Assembly: GCF_003344625.1 (NCBI RefSeq)
Contig: NZ_QPKJ02000003.1
Location: forward strand, 558,001 to 622,000
Direction of reading: 5' to 3'
Source of the DNA: Solirubrobacter deserti
Lineage (GTDB): Bacteria; Actinomycetota; Thermoleophilia; Solirubrobacterales; Solirubrobacteraceae
DNA length: 64,000 nucleotides
Below are positions 36,823 to 46,289 of this stretch, in pieces. The notes beneath the pieces are model-generated. The model did not search any database. It saw only the letters and a list, made by a program, of their open reading frames with translations, and was not told the origin of the DNA. Numbering within the stretch: the first letter of the stretch is position 1; every line of letters starts with the position of its first letter. Position numbers and translations under genes: made by a program.

Positions 36823-38109
36823 GTGTGGATGTCAGACGACCGTGAGCACGACCGACGGCTCGCCGAACGCGCGGGCGGCGGCGACGAGCGGGCTTTCGAC
36901 GAGCTCGTGGAACGCCACCAGAAACCACTGCTGCGCTACGTCGCGCGGCGCTTCCGGCCTGAGCTGGCCGAGGATGCGGTGCAGGAGGCGCTGCTCGCCG
37001 CGCACCGGGCGCTGATCGCCGGCACGCGCCCGGCCGACGTGCGCGCGTGGCTGTCCACGATCGCGTGGCGGCGAGCGCTGGACATCGCCCGGCGCGAGCG
37101 CGACGCGCTGCCGCTCGACGCGGGCGTCGCGGCGAAGGTGTCCGACGATCCCGAGGCGCGCGCGATGCAGGCGCACGAGCTCGACCGCGTGGTGAGCGCG
37201 ATGTGCGAGCTGCCCGAGCGCCAGCGCACCGCGCTGAAGCTCAGCGCGCTCGAGGGGCGCTCGCTGGAAGAGATCGGGCACGCGCTCGACGTCGGCGCCG
37301 ACACGGCCAAGTCGCTGGTGGCCCGCTCGCGCCGTACGCTCACGCACCGGCTCGCGGCGGCGGACATGGACTGCGGCGACGTGCGCCTGGAGATGGAGGC
37401 GGCGGCGCTGCGCGGCGTGCGGCTCTCGGGCACGGTGACGCTGCACCTCGACGGCTGCCGTGCCTGCGCGCGGGCGCACCGCGCGATCCGGCGCCGCCGC
37501 CGCGTGGCGCTGCTGATCCCGTTCGGCCTGATCGTGCGCACGGCGGGCATCCGCGACAAGTTGCGCGACCTGATCGCGTTCAACCCCGCGTGGGAGATGC
37601 ACGCGACCGCTGCGAAGATGTGCACGGCCGCGTGCCTGACCGCGGTCGGCACGGGCGCGGTGGCGGCGCCGACGGTGACGGTCGCGGTGCCGCTGGTGGT
37701 CCAGACCGCGACGCCGACGCCGATGAAGGCGAAGCTCGCCAAGAAGAAGAAGCGCGCCAAGCCCAGGGCGACGCCCACGCCGACCGCGACGGTCGTCGTG
37801 GCGCAGGCGACCCCGGTGTGGACGCCGACGGCGAACCCGACGGCCGCGGCGAAGAAGAAGAAGAAGGCCGACCGGCAGCAGGTGCCCGAGTGGATGCGGC
37901 ACAAGAAGCGGCCGCAGGTCGTGATGGCGGGCAGCGGCGAGTCCGGGCCGGGCGTCGTCAAGCCCAAGCGGACCCCGACGCCGGCCCCCACGCCCGTCGC
38001 GACCCCCACGCCCGCTCCCCCGGCCGCGACGCCGCCGCCGCCCGAGCCGACGCCGACGCCTCCGGCACCGGTCGAGACGCCGGCGGCGACGGCGACGCCG
38101 ACCGGTTAG
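36823..38109 (+). CDS. ECF sigma factor fused to ZAS motif, membrane segment and Pro/Thr tail
   Basis: 428 residues. Sigma region 2 at about 22-90 (FDELVERHQKPLLRYVARRF, AVQEALLAAHRAL) and region 4 at about 128-180 (LPERQRTALKLSALEGRSLEE). Then HLDGCRAC, the His-x3-Cys-x2-Cys of zinc anti-sigma domains, a hydrophobic stretch at about 268-297 (AACLTAVGTGAVAAPTVTV) and about 130 residues rich in Thr-Pro and Lys. The layout is a sigma factor tied to its own anti-sigma and to the membrane. Followed 28 bp later by another sigma gene. GTG 36823 or ATG 36829 may be the start. Confidence 0.85.
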   Translation: MWMSDDREHDRRLAERAGGGDERAFDELVERHQKPLLRYVARRFRPELAEDAVQEALLAAHRALIAGTRPADVRAWLSTIAWRRALDIARRERDALPLDAGVAAKVSDDPEARAMQAHELDRVVSAMCELPERQRTALKLSALEGRSLEEIGHALDVGADTAKSLVARSRRTLTHRLAAADMDCGDVRLEMEAAALRGVRLSGTVTLHLDGCRACARAHRAIRRRRRVALLIPFGLIVRTAGIRDKLRDLIAFNPAWEMHATAAKMCTAACLTAVGTGAVAAPTVTVAVPLVVQTATPTPMKAKLAKKKKRAKPRATPTPTATVVVAQATPVWTPTANPTAAAKKKKKADRQQVPEWMRHKKRPQVVMAGSGESGPGVVKPKRTPTPAPTPVATPTPAPPAATPPPPEPTPTPPAPVETPAATATPTG

Positions 38110-38137
38110 TTTCCGGCGGTCACGTCGTTTGACCGCC

Positions 38138-39076
38138 ATGAGCCTCGACGAGATCACGTTCAACCGCGCGCTCGACGCCCACCGGCGTGAGCTGCACGTG
38201 CACTGTTACCGGATGCTCGGCTCCTTCGAAGAGGCCGAGGACGCGCTCCAGGACGCCTTCCTGCGCGCGTGGAAGGCGCGCGAGGGCTTTTCCGGCGGTG
38301 AAGGCCTGCGCGCGTGGCTGTACAAGATCGCCACCAACACGTGCCTGGACGCCCTGCGCGCGAAGAAGCGGCGCGCACCCGCGCAGGGCGAGATCCCGTG
38401 GCTGCAGCCGTACCCGGACCGGCTGCTGGACGAGGTCGCGCCCAGCGAGCACGAGCCGGACGCGGTCGTCGTCGCGCGCGAGACGATCGAGCTCACGTAC
38501 ATGGCCGTCATCCAGCTGTTGCCGGCGCGCCAGCGCGCGGTGCTGGTGCTGCGCGACGTGCTCGAGTGGTCGGCGGCGGAGACGGCCGAGATCCTCGACC
38601 TGAGCGTGCAGGCGGCCAACAGCGCGCTGCAGCGGGCGCGGGCGACGCTCAAGGAGCGGCTGCCCGAGCGCCCGGAGGCGCGCGTCGAGCTCAGCGAGCC
38701 CGAGCAGCAGCTGCTGCGCGGGTTCATCGAGCACCACGAGAGCGGCGACTACGAGGCCGCGGCACAGCTCATGCGCGAGGACATCCGGGTCACGATGCCG
38801 CCGAACCCGGGCGAGTACGTGGGCCGGCAGGCGCTGCGCCCGCTGATCGCCAGCGCGCGCGAGATGGGCGAGTGGCGGCTGGTGGAGACGCGCGCGAACC
38901 GGATGCCCTGCGCCGCCTCCTACCTGCGCCGCCCGGGCGACACGGTCTTCCGCGCGTTCAAGTTCGACGTGCTCCGGGTCGCCGACGGCGAGATCGCCGA
39001 GATCACCACCTTCGACTCCTCGCTCTTCAGCGCCTTCGGGCTGCCCGATGAATTGCCGGACGTGGCACGGTCTTAA
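38138..39076 (+). CDS. ECF sigma factor with C-terminal SnoaL-like domain
   Basis: 312 residues. Region 2 ([31 protein letters not shown], span 11-41), region 4 ([26 protein letters not shown]) and a SnoaL/NTF2-like C-terminal domain (about 190-300) with the [10 protein letters not shown] segment. This is the SigG/SigX5-like group (TIGR02960), in which the C-terminal domain regulates activity instead of a separate anti-sigma. MSLDE at 38138 is taken as start. Confidence 0.9.
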   Translation: MSLDEITFNRALDAHRRELHVHCYRMLGSFEEAEDALQDAFLRAWKAREGFSGGEGLRAWLYKIATNTCLDALRAKKRRAPAQGEIPWLQPYPDRLLDEVAPSEHEPDAVVVARETIELTYMAVIQLLPARQRAVLVLRDVLEWSAAETAEILDLSVQAANSALQRARATLKERLPERPEARVELSEPEQQLLRGFIEHHESGDYEAAAQLMREDIRVTMPPNPGEYVGRQALRPLIASAREMGEWRLVETRANRMPCAASYLRRPGDTVFRAFKFDVLRVADGEIAEITTFDSSLFSAFGLPDELPDVARS

Positions 39077-39081
39077 TCCAC

Positions 39082-39456
39082 ATGTTCAAGGACACGAAGG
39101 CCTTCAGCGGCTTCTCGGCCCCCGACATCGAGGCCGCGCGCGCGTTCTATGCCGACACGCTCGGCATCGAGACCAGCGAGGACAACGGGATGCTGATCCT
39201 GCACCTCGCCGGCGGGCGCGACACGCTCATCTATCCCAAGCCGAACCACGAGCCGGCCACCTACACGATCCTCAACTTCGGGGTCGACGACATCGAGGCG
39301 ACGGTCGACGAGCTGCTCGAGCGCGGCGTGGACATGGAGATCTACGACGGCTTCGAGCAGGACGAGCGCGGGATCGCGCGCAACGCCGGCCCGCCGATCG
39401 CGTGGTTCCGCGATCCCGCCGGGAACATCCTCTCGGTGATCGAGAACGAAAGTTAA
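39082..39456 (+). CDS. VOC (glyoxalase/bleomycin-resistance fold) protein
   Basis: 124 residues, two beta-alpha-beta3 units: [21 protein letters not shown] opens the first; the second ends [16 protein letters not shown]. Metal-binding residues are partly kept (E at the C-terminal strand). Function unknown; cytoplasmic. Starts 5 bp after the sigma gene and may be in its operon. Confidence 0.9.
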   Translation: MFKDTKAFSGFSAPDIEAARAFYADTLGIETSEDNGMLILHLAGGRDTLIYPKPNHEPATYTILNFGVDDIEATVDELLERGVDMEIYDGFEQDERGIARNAGPPIAWFRDPAGNILSVIENES

Positions 39457-39507
39457 GGGCGTCGACCCGAGTGACACGGGCGGGCGCAGCCTCCAAGCTG
39501 CCCCGCC

Positions 39508-39990
39508 ATGCGCATCCTCCCCACCGCAGCTCTGCTGACCCTCGCCCTGGCCGCCCCCGCCGCGGCCCAGTCCGACGTGAACCCGCCGGCCGGTCATGTG
39601 CCGTTCGACGCCGGGTTCGCGCTCGGTGTGCAGACCTACAAGTGCGACGGCACGGCCTGGGCCTTCACCGGCCCGCGTGCGACGGTCTACAGCCTCAACG
39701 GCCGCATCGACCACTACGCCGGCCCGACGTGGGAGGCTCGCGACGGCAGCACGGTCGTCGGGGCGAAGGTGGCCGAGGAGCCGAGCCCCGTGGGCGCGAT
39801 CCCGCACCTGCTGCTGAAGGCCACCCCCACGGCGCCGGGCCACCTCGGCAAGACGTCCTACATCCAGCGCCTGGCGACCACGGGCGGCGTCGCGCCGGCC
39901 GCGTCCAAGTGCACGGCGGCGACCGCCGGCAAGGTCGCCGAGGTCCCGTACACGGCCGTCTACACGTTCTGGCGAGCGGCGCGCGCTTAA
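39508..39990 (+). CDS. DUF3455 secreted protein
   Basis: 160 residues. Signal peptide (ALAAPAAAQS), then the DUF3455 pattern: GVQTYKCDGTAWAFTGPRA, HYAGPTWEARDGSTVVG, IPHLLLKA, YIQRLATTGGVAP and VPYTAVYTFW at the end. Family function unknown. Cys in YKCDG and SKCTA may form a disulfide. Confidence 0.88.
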   Translation: MRILPTAALLTLALAAPAAAQSDVNPPAGHVPFDAGFALGVQTYKCDGTAWAFTGPRATVYSLNGRIDHYAGPTWEARDGSTVVGAKVAEEPSPVGAIPHLLLKATPTAPGHLGKTSYIQRLATTGGVAPAASKCTAATAGKVAEVPYTAVYTFWRAARA

Positions 39991-40010
39991 GGAGTACAGT
40001 CCGCTTCGCT

Positions 40011-43000
40011 TTGCGGAGCCTGATCGCGTGCATGGTGCTGCTGCTGGTCTGGTGCGGCGTGGCCGGGGCCAAGACGCGCGTCGGCACGGGCGGCAACGTG
40101 CACGCGGTCGCGGACCCCGACGGGACCGCGCATGTCCTCTGGCGCAGCGGCAACACGATCACGTACTGCCGGGTCGCCCCGGGGACGGAGGCGTGCGCCG
40201 CGACGCGCACGTGGTCGAGCGCGGGCGGCGACATCGACATCGTGCGTGCGCCGGCCGGCGCGGTGCACGTGCTCGTCTCGGTCTGGTTCGCGGGCGGCGA
40301 CTTCGGCACGCCGGGCCTGTGGGACGTCGTGCTCAGCGGCGGGACGTGGGCGGCGCCGAAGCGGATCACCAACACCGTCCCGGGAAACTCGCACCAGGGC
40401 ACGATCTTCGGGCCGGGCGAGTTCCAGGTCGGTTGGCTCACCCAGGTCGGCACACCGACCGGCGCGCGGTTGACGTTCGGCACCACGAACTCGCCGGGCG
40501 TCAGCCAGGGTGCGGTGGACCTGATCGTCCCGGGCTCCTACGAGGCCGACGTCGGGCTCGCGACCACGGCCTCGCCGGTCGTCGTCTCCCGCAGCACGGG
40601 CACCGGGATCACCGCCTACCAGTCCCACAGCGGCGCGGGCGACGTGCGCAACGTCGCGAACTGGCGGGCGGCCAAGACGCTCGGTGACGTCGGCCCGACG
40701 ATCGACCTCGCCGCCAATGCCCTCGCCGCGCCCGCGCTGGTCTCCTACCAGTACGTCGCGGGCACGGACTGGCGGATCAACGTGCGTCGCTACGACCATG
40801 CGTCCGACGCGTTCGGCGCGCCGGTCGTCGTCAACGAGGACGACGAGACGCGTGACGTGTGGGCGTTTCTGGACAGCGCGTCCAACGTGCACGCGCTGTG
40901 GCGCTCGGGCAGCCCGAAGTACCGCGGTGCCGCCTCCGCGGCGCTCGTCTACAGCGCGTCCGCGACCGGCGAGGCGTGGCCGAAGAACGGCATCGTGCTC
41001 GACCAGGGCATGTCGAACGCGGTGCCGGCGCTCGCGGCGGGGTCCGGAGGGGCCGGCGTGGCGGCGTGGACGCGTGACGCCGGCGACGGCTCGACCGACG
41101 ACGACGAGGTCTGGCTCGGCGCGATCGGCGGGCCGGGCAGCGCCTTCCCGCCCGATCCGCCGCCGCCCGACACGCCGCCGCCACCCGTCCAGCCGCCGCC
41201 GGTGGACCCGTCGTGCGTCAAGCAGCCGGCGCTCGGCGTCGCGAAGCTGCTCGCCACGGGCTGCTTCAAGAAGACGACGGGCTCGAAGCTGACGACGACG
41301 CAGCCGTTCCTGGTCAACGGGATCACCGTCGACCCGGGCGGCAAGACCGTCACGGTCGACACCGCCAAGCGAACGCTCGCCGTCTCGAGCGCGTCGGTCG
41401 CGATGGGCGTGATCAAGCTGGGCAAGGCCAAGCTCGACTGGACGTTCCCGGCCTCGGGCACGTGGACGCGGCCCGGCGGCGCGATCGATCTCGACGCCGG
41501 CGGCTTCGGCGGCGAGCTGCTCGGCCTGAAGATCACGGGCGACGCGACGCTCAAGCTCACCGACGGCAAGGCGTTGCTGACCGGTTTCCTGCGCCTGCCC
41601 GCGCCCTTCGACGGCGTCACCGCGCAGCTGGACTTCCGCTCGGACAACTTCACCGGGCTGCAGCTGCAGGGCCTGAAGTCGCACATCGACGAGCTCGGGC
41701 TCGGCTTCCACGACCTCGACCTGGAGTACACGAGCGACCCGCCCACGTGGACCGGCAAGCTCAAGTTCCAGCCCTCCGTGCTCGAGGGGTCCGGGACCGA
41801 CTTCGAGGGCGAGATCCGGCTCGTGAACGGGACGCTGGACAAGCTCGCGATCGCGGCCAAGTTCGACGCGCCCGGGCGGGAGCTGTACCCGCCGCTCGTG
41901 TACCTGCGCTACGCCGGGCTCGACCTGGAGGTCAAGCCGCTGCAGATCACCGGGAAGGTGATCGTCGCGGGCGGTGCGTCGCCGACCGACACGCCGATCA
42001 TCAGCGTCGGGCGCCCCTATGACGACTTCGGGATCCTCAAGCTGCGCCTGGCCTCGCCGTTCTCCCTGCGGGCGGAGGGACCCGTGTACGTGCTGGGGAC
42101 GCGGGTCGGCGGCGGCTTCTTCCAGTACACGCACAAGGGCGTGATCGACTTCGGCGCGGACGCGAAGATCGGGTCCTGCGACGGCGGGATCGCGGGCGCG
42201 GAGGCTTCGGTCAAGGGCTTCGTGGACGTGTCCGGCGGCTTGAAGATGAACGCCAAGGGCGAAGGCCGCGCGTGCCTGGGCGCGCTGTCGGCGAGCGCGA
42301 CCGCGGTCGTCTCCTCCAAGGGCATGGCCGCCTGCGCCGACTTCAAGTTCCCGCCCATCAGCGCGGGCGCCGGGATCTTCTGGGGCGACGCACTGCCCGA
42401 CCTCAAGCCGCTGCTGTGCAAGACGAAGCCGTACGAGGTGGCGCAGGCGGCGCAAGCGGGCGGACCGATCCAGGTCGGCGCGGGCCTCAGGCAGCTCAAC
42501 GTGATCGTCACGGGCGATGCCGGCGTGCCGGTCGTGACGCTGGTCGGGCCGAACGGGCTCCGGTACGCGGGCGCGGCGTCGGGCGTGGTGAGCTCGGCCA
42601 CGGGCGTGTCGGTCGGCGAGCCCGCCCTCAAGCGCCAGACGTTCATGATCGCGCGGCCGCCCGCGGGCGCGTGGGCGCTGGAACTCGCGCCGGGCTCGCC
42701 GGGCGTGACGGGCGTGCAGGTGGCGCGCGACGCGCCGGCCCTGAAGGTGACGGGCCGGGTCGAGCGCGGCGAGCTGCGCTGGAAGCAGTCCGGCGGCTCC
42801 GGCCAGGTCGTGAGCTTCTACGAGCAGGGCGACGGCGTGTTCCGGCGCCTGGGCGTGGCGCGCGGGGCGTCCGGGACGCTGCGCTGGAAGCCGGCGGCGG
42901 TGCGCGGCGGCCGGCGGACGGTCATCGCCGTCGGCGAGCTCGACGGGCTGGCTTCCGACCAGTTCACGCTCGGCTCGTTCACGCTGCCGCGGCCCGCGAA

Positions 43001-43262
43001 GCCGGGTATCGCGCGGCGGCTGAAGGCGGCCAAGCGGGCGGGCGCGCTGCGGCTGACGTGGGTGCCGGGGCGCGGCGCCGCGCGGCAGGAGGTGCGCGTG
43101 CAGCTCTCCAACGGGATCGGGTTGGTGGAGCGCGTCTCCGGGCGCACGCGCCGGCTGCGGGTGCCGGGCGTGGCCAAGGGCGTGACGGGCCGCGTGACGG
43201 TCGTCGGGCTGCGCGCGGACGGGGTGGCCGGAAAGACCGCACGAGTCGTCGTGAGGCGCTGA
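40011..43262 (+). CDS. Large secreted multidomain protein of unknown function
   Basis: About 1,083 residues. Signal sequence (LIACMVLLLVWCGVAGA), an N-terminal region of repeated beta strands like a sialidase-type or WD-like propeller (about 25-370: AVADPDGTAHVLWRSGNTI, VHALWRSGSPK), a Pro-rich linker (about 380-402), a long beta-helical/solenoid-like domain (about 405-800, rich in LDLEYTS, LQLQGLKSH, GDATLKLTDGK) and a C-terminal Ig/jelly-roll-like part with a basic FnIII-like end. TTG 40011 is chosen since an AAGGAG lies upstream and all later ATGs cut the signal peptide; start uncertain. No family recognised. Confidence 0.75.
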   Translation: MRSLIACMVLLLVWCGVAGAKTRVGTGGNVHAVADPDGTAHVLWRSGNTITYCRVAPGTEACAATRTWSSAGGDIDIVRAPAGAVHVLVSVWFAGGDFGTPGLWDVVLSGGTWAAPKRITNTVPGNSHQGTIFGPGEFQVGWLTQVGTPTGARLTFGTTNSPGVSQGAVDLIVPGSYEADVGLATTASPVVVSRSTGTGITAYQSHSGAGDVRNVANWRAAKTLGDVGPTIDLAANALAAPALVSYQYVAGTDWRINVRRYDHASDAFGAPVVVNEDDETRDVWAFLDSASNVHALWRSGSPKYRGAASAALVYSASATGEAWPKNGIVLDQGMSNAVPALAAGSGGAGVAAWTRDAGDGSTDDDEVWLGAIGGPGSAFPPDPPPPDTPPPPVQPPPVDPSCVKQPALGVAKLLATGCFKKTTGSKLTTTQPFLVNGITVDPGGKTVTVDTAKRTLAVSSASVAMGVIKLGKAKLDWTFPASGTWTRPGGAIDLDAGGFGGELLGLKITGDATLKLTDGKALLTGFLRLPAPFDGVTAQLDFRSDNFTGLQLQGLKSHIDELGLGFHDLDLEYTSDPPTWTGKLKFQPSVLEGSGTDFEGEIRLVNGTLDKLAIAAKFDAPGRELYPPLVYLRYAGLDLEVKPLQITGKVIVAGGASPTDTPIISVGRPYDDFGILKLRLASPFSLRAEGPVYVLGTRVGGGFFQYTHKGVIDFGADAKIGSCDGGIAGAEASVKGFVDVSGGLKMNAKGEGRACLGALSASATAVVSSKGMAACADFKFPPISAGAGIFWGDALPDLKPLLCKTKPYEVAQAAQAGGPIQVGAGLRQLNVIVTGDAGVPVVTLVGPNGLRYAGAASGVVSSATGVSVGEPALKRQTFMIARPPAGAWALELAPGSPGVTGVQVARDAPALKVTGRVERGELRWKQSGGSGQVVSFYEQGDGVFRRLGVARGASGTLRWKPAAVRGGRRTVIAVGELDGLASDQFTLGSFTLPRPAKPGIARRLKAAKRAGALRLTWVPGRGAARQEVRVQLSNGIGLVERVSGRTRRLRVPGVAKGVTGRVTVVGLRADGVAGKTARVVVRR

Positions 43263-43298
43263 GTTCCCTCCGGCGCGTCTGCTTATCTGGCGCGTCCG

Positions 43299-44381
43299 AT
43301 GTCAGTCGACAAGCTTCAAGAGGCCGAGGAACAGGTCGCGCAGATGCGCGAGGCGGAGGAGGAGTCGCGCCGCGAGGACCTTCGCCGCCCGCCCCTGGAC
43401 GAGACCGCGACCAAGGCGCACAGCGCCATCACGGCGCCGCTCGCGCAGGTGCGCACGATGACGAACATGCGCACGGGTCCGCTGGAGGCCATCCACGAGC
43501 TCGCGGTCTCGATCCGCGAGACCGGGCTCCTGCACCCGCCGCTCGTGCGCGCGACCGAGGACGAAGAGCAGCCGTACGAGCTGCTCGCCGGCCAGCGCCG
43601 GTTCGCGGCCATGAAGCTGCTCGACCAGGCGGAAGAGCCGCGGGAGTGGCGCTTCACGCTCGTCGACGGCGTCTCCACGCGTGAGGCGCTGACGATGCAG
43701 TTCGCCGAGAACTTCCACCAGAGCAAGCCCGAGCCCGTCCAGTTCGCCCGTGCCGTGCGGCTGATCATGAAGGAGGACGAGTCGCTCACCGCCGCAGAGG
43801 TGTCGCGGATCGTGGGCGCGCCCGTGGACTGGACGCGCAAGTCGCTGAAGCTGCTCGAGCTGCCGGACACGATCCTCGCTCGCGTCGAGCGCGGGGACCT
43901 GTCGTTCACGACGGCCGACTTCGTGCGCCGCCAGGTCGCGCGCGGGGCCGTGACCGAGGCCAAGGCGCAGGAGCTCGTGGAGGCGCACACCGCCGGGGAC
44001 ATCAGCGCGACCGAGCTGAAGTTCGGCGCGGGCTACGTCCCGCCGCCGCCGGAGAACTACGAGGAGGTCTCGGCCCGCTTGGACGCCGCGCGGCGCGAGG
44101 CGTCCAAGCCGGTCCCGCGCGAGGAGCGCGACGAGGACTGGACGGAGGAGTCCGGCGGCGAGCCGACGCCCACCCCGGAGTTCCGGGACGGCCCGTCGGA
44201 CGCCGAGGTGGACGCGTTCGTGCTCGGCGCGTTCCTGCACCACTCGGCGACCGCGCGCACCAAGAAGCTGCTCCGCATCACGGGCGAGGCCGACGCGCAC
44301 GAATACGCGCGCTCCCTGCGCCCGCACGAGCGGCTGTCGGCGCTGCGGTCGTTTGCGCGCGAGGCGATCGACGCAATCTAG
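43299..44381 (+). CDS. ParB/RepB-like nuclease-fold DNA-binding protein (orphan)
   Basis: 360 residues. ParB N-terminal domain at about 55-130 with ELLAGQRRFAAM (the GxxRxxA/CTP-binding box), followed by an HTH (SLTAAEVSRIVGAPVDWTRKSLKLLELP) and a poorly conserved acidic C-terminus. No parA and no parS-like cluster are visible, and the N-terminus is charged and coiled-coil. It is therefore probably a ParB-family regulator or adaptor and not the chromosomal segregation ParB. TTATCT lies 10 nt before the ATG. Confidence 0.85.
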   Translation: MSVDKLQEAEEQVAQMREAEEESRREDLRRPPLDETATKAHSAITAPLAQVRTMTNMRTGPLEAIHELAVSIRETGLLHPPLVRATEDEEQPYELLAGQRRFAAMKLLDQAEEPREWRFTLVDGVSTREALTMQFAENFHQSKPEPVQFARAVRLIMKEDESLTAAEVSRIVGAPVDWTRKSLKLLELPDTILARVERGDLSFTTADFVRRQVARGAVTEAKAQELVEAHTAGDISATELKFGAGYVPPPPENYEEVSARLDAARREASKPVPREERDEDWTEESGGEPTPTPEFRDGPSDAEVDAFVLGAFLHHSATARTKKLLRITGEADAHEYARSLRPHERLSALRSFAREAIDAI

Positions 44382-44385
44382 GCCC

Positions 44386-44537
44386 GTGGGCGCCTGGGGA
44401 GCCGGCAACTTCGAGAACGACACCGCGGCGGACTGGATCGCCGAGGAGTCCGAGCTGTACGACCTGTGGGCGAGGACGGCACGCTCGATCCGGAATGGGT
44501 CGCGGCCGTCCAGGATCTTCAGCGCCGGCTCGCCTGA
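44386..44537 (+). pseudogene. Remnant of a DUF4259 gene (internal deletion plus frameshift)
   Basis: GTG start followed by MGAWGAGNFENDTAADWIAE, the diagnostic DUF4259 N-terminus, then directly ESELYDLW, which belongs to the C-terminal part. After that Trp the frame breaks: one missing base restores EDGTLDPEWVAAVQDLQRRLA and a stop at 44535-44537, which is how the family ends. Intact members are about 120-140 residues, so some 70 central codons are gone. The end overlaps the convergent LysR gene. Inferred from remembered family features; an alignment would settle it. Confidence 0.75.
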
Positions 44538-45412
44538 GCCAGCGCGTCGACGAGCGCCTGGGTCGCCGCGGAGCGGTCCGGGCGGGTGACGGCCAGAACC
44601 TCGCGCCGCACCGGGCGCGGGTCGTCGACGTTGATCGCGTGCAGGCCGGGCGGGAGCGCGTCCGCGAGCAGTGAAGGGATGACCGCGACGCCGAGCCCGG
44701 CGGCCACCAGGCCGAGGCGCGCCGGCCAGTCGCGCAGCGCGTAGGCGACGGTCGCGTCCTCCTGCAGCGTCGGCCACACACCGAACTGCGGGCCTTCGGC
44801 GGTGGCCTCGCCGACGATCCACGTCTGGCCGTAGAGGTCGCCGACGTTCACCCACGAGCGGCCGGCGAACGGGTGCTGGGCGCCCACGACGAGCATCATC
44901 GCGCCGCGGTAGAGCGCGTCGTGGGTGAGGCCTTCGAGGTCGTACTCGGCGCTGGCGCCGGCCGCGATCACCGCGACGTCGACGCGCTCGGCCCGCAGCC
45001 GCCGCAGCTGCGCCGCGCTCCCGCCCTCGCGCAGGCGGACGCTGATCGCCGGGTGCTCTTGCTGCATGCGCTTCAGCGCCCGGGGGACGAGCGTGCTCAG
45101 CGCGGTCGGGAACGCGCCGAGCGTGAGCCGGTCCGTGAGCGTCTCCTCGAGCTGGGTGAGCGCGAGCGCGGCGGCGTCGACGCGGTCGAGGATCGGGTGG
45201 AGGTGCGCGAGCAGTGCGCGGCCGCGGGCGGTGGGCCGCACGCCGCGCGGCAGACGCTCGAACAGCGGCGCGCCGGCCGCCGCCTCCATCAGCGCGACCT
45301 GGCGCGAGATCGCGGACTGCGTGTATCCGAGCGCGCGGGCGGCGCCGGTGAGCGAGCCGCGGGCCGCCACCTCGCGGACGATCCGCATCCCGACAAGGGT
45401 CAGCTCAGCCAT
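44519..45412 (-). CDS. LysR family transcription regulator
   Basis: 297 residues. N-terminal HTH (REVAARGSLTGAARALGYTQSAISRQVALME, span 12-42) and a periplasmic-binding-like effector domain (LTLGAFPTALSTLVPRAL to GVAVIPSLLAD). Divergent from the SDR gene at 45483, with a 70-bp gap that would hold a shared operator, the standard LysR layout. Effector unknown. Confidence 0.94.
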   Translation of the reverse strand: MAELTLVGMRIVREVAARGSLTGAARALGYTQSAISRQVALMEAAAGAPLFERLPRGVRPTARGRALLAHLHPILDRVDAAALALTQLEETLTDRLTLGAFPTALSTLVPRALKRMQQEHPAISVRLREGGSAAQLRRLRAERVDVAVIAAGASAEYDLEGLTHDALYRGAMMLVVGAQHPFAGRSWVNVGDLYGQTWIVGEATAEGPQFGVWPTLQEDATVAYALRDWPARLGLVAAGLGVAVIPSLLADALPPGLHAINVDDPRPVRREVLAVTRPDRSAATQALVDALAQASRR

Positions 45413-45482
45413 GCGCGTTTGCGATGGCTTCGATGCGAGATCATCGCTTGTTCGATAGCAGATCGGTCGTACGGTCGAAGGC

Positions 45483-46289
45483 ATGAAGACTTGGTTGATC
45501 ACCGGAGCGGCGGCGGGACTCGGCCGCGAATGGACCGAAGCGGCCCTCGAGCGCGGCGATCGCGTCGCGGCCACGGGACGCAGCGGGCTCGAGCGGCTCG
45601 ACGATCTGCGCGACCAGCACGCTGAGCGCCTGCTCGCGCTCGAGCTCGACGTCACCGACCGCGAGCGCGCGTTCGCGGTCGTCCAGGAGGCGGCCGACAC
45701 GTTCGGGTCGCTCGACGTTGTCGTCAACAACGCCGGCTACGGGCACTTCGGCATGGTCGAGGAGCTCACCGAGGCCGAGGTGCGCGCGCAGATGGAGACG
45801 AACTTCTACGGGACGCTGTGGGTGACGCAGGCGGCACTGCCGATCATGCGCGCCCAGGGCGCCGGCCACATCCTCCAGAACACGAGCGAGGGCGGCATCA
45901 TCGCGTACCCCGGCATCGGCGCCTACCACGCGTCCAAGTGGGCGGTGGAAGGGCTCACCGAGTCGCTCGCGCAGGAGGTCGCCGGGCTCGGCATCAAGGT
46001 CACGCTGGTCGAACCCGGCCCGTTCGGGACGGGCTGGCTCGACGCCGGCGTGCAGAGCGCGCGCATCCCCGCGTACGACCCCGTGCGCCCCGAGAACCTG
46101 GTGTGGGAGCTCGGCGACCCGCGCGCGACGCGCGAGGCGATCCTCAAGGTCGTCGACGCGCAGGAGCCGCCGCGGCGGATCTTCCTCGGGCGCGGCTCGT
46201 TGCCGCAGGCCGAGGCCGCCTACGCCGAGCGGCTGGAGACCTGGCGCGAGTGGCAGCCGGTGTCCGTCGCGGCTATGGGTGCCGCTTGA
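45483..46289 (+). CDS. Short-chain dehydrogenase/reductase
   Basis: 268 residues. TGAAAGLGRE (cofactor), NNAGYGHFG, catalytic Ser in NTSEGG, YHASK; the NTSEGGIIAYPG and VEPGPFGTGW segments match the classical SDR group acting on sugars, steroids or aromatic alcohols. TACGGT lies 7 nt before the ATG (leaderless). Likely controlled by the divergent LysR protein. Confidence 0.93.
   Translation: MKTWLITGAAAGLGREWTEAALERGDRVAATGRSGLERLDDLRDQHAERLLALELDVTDRERAFAVVQEAADTFGSLDVVVNNAGYGHFGMVEELTEAEVRAQMETNFYGTLWVTQAALPIMRAQGAGHILQNTSEGGIIAYPGIGAYHASKWAVEGLTESLAQEVAGLGIKVTLVEPGPFGTGWLDAGVQSARIPAYDPVRPENLVWELGDPRATREAILKVVDAQEPPRRIFLGRGSLPQAEAAYAERLETWREWQPVSVAAMGAA

Noticed and set aside
39048..40010. 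Upstream extension of the large secreted protein to a 1,404-codon frame
   Set aside because: The extension crosses the VOC and DUF3455 genes in another phase and would bury the signal peptide.
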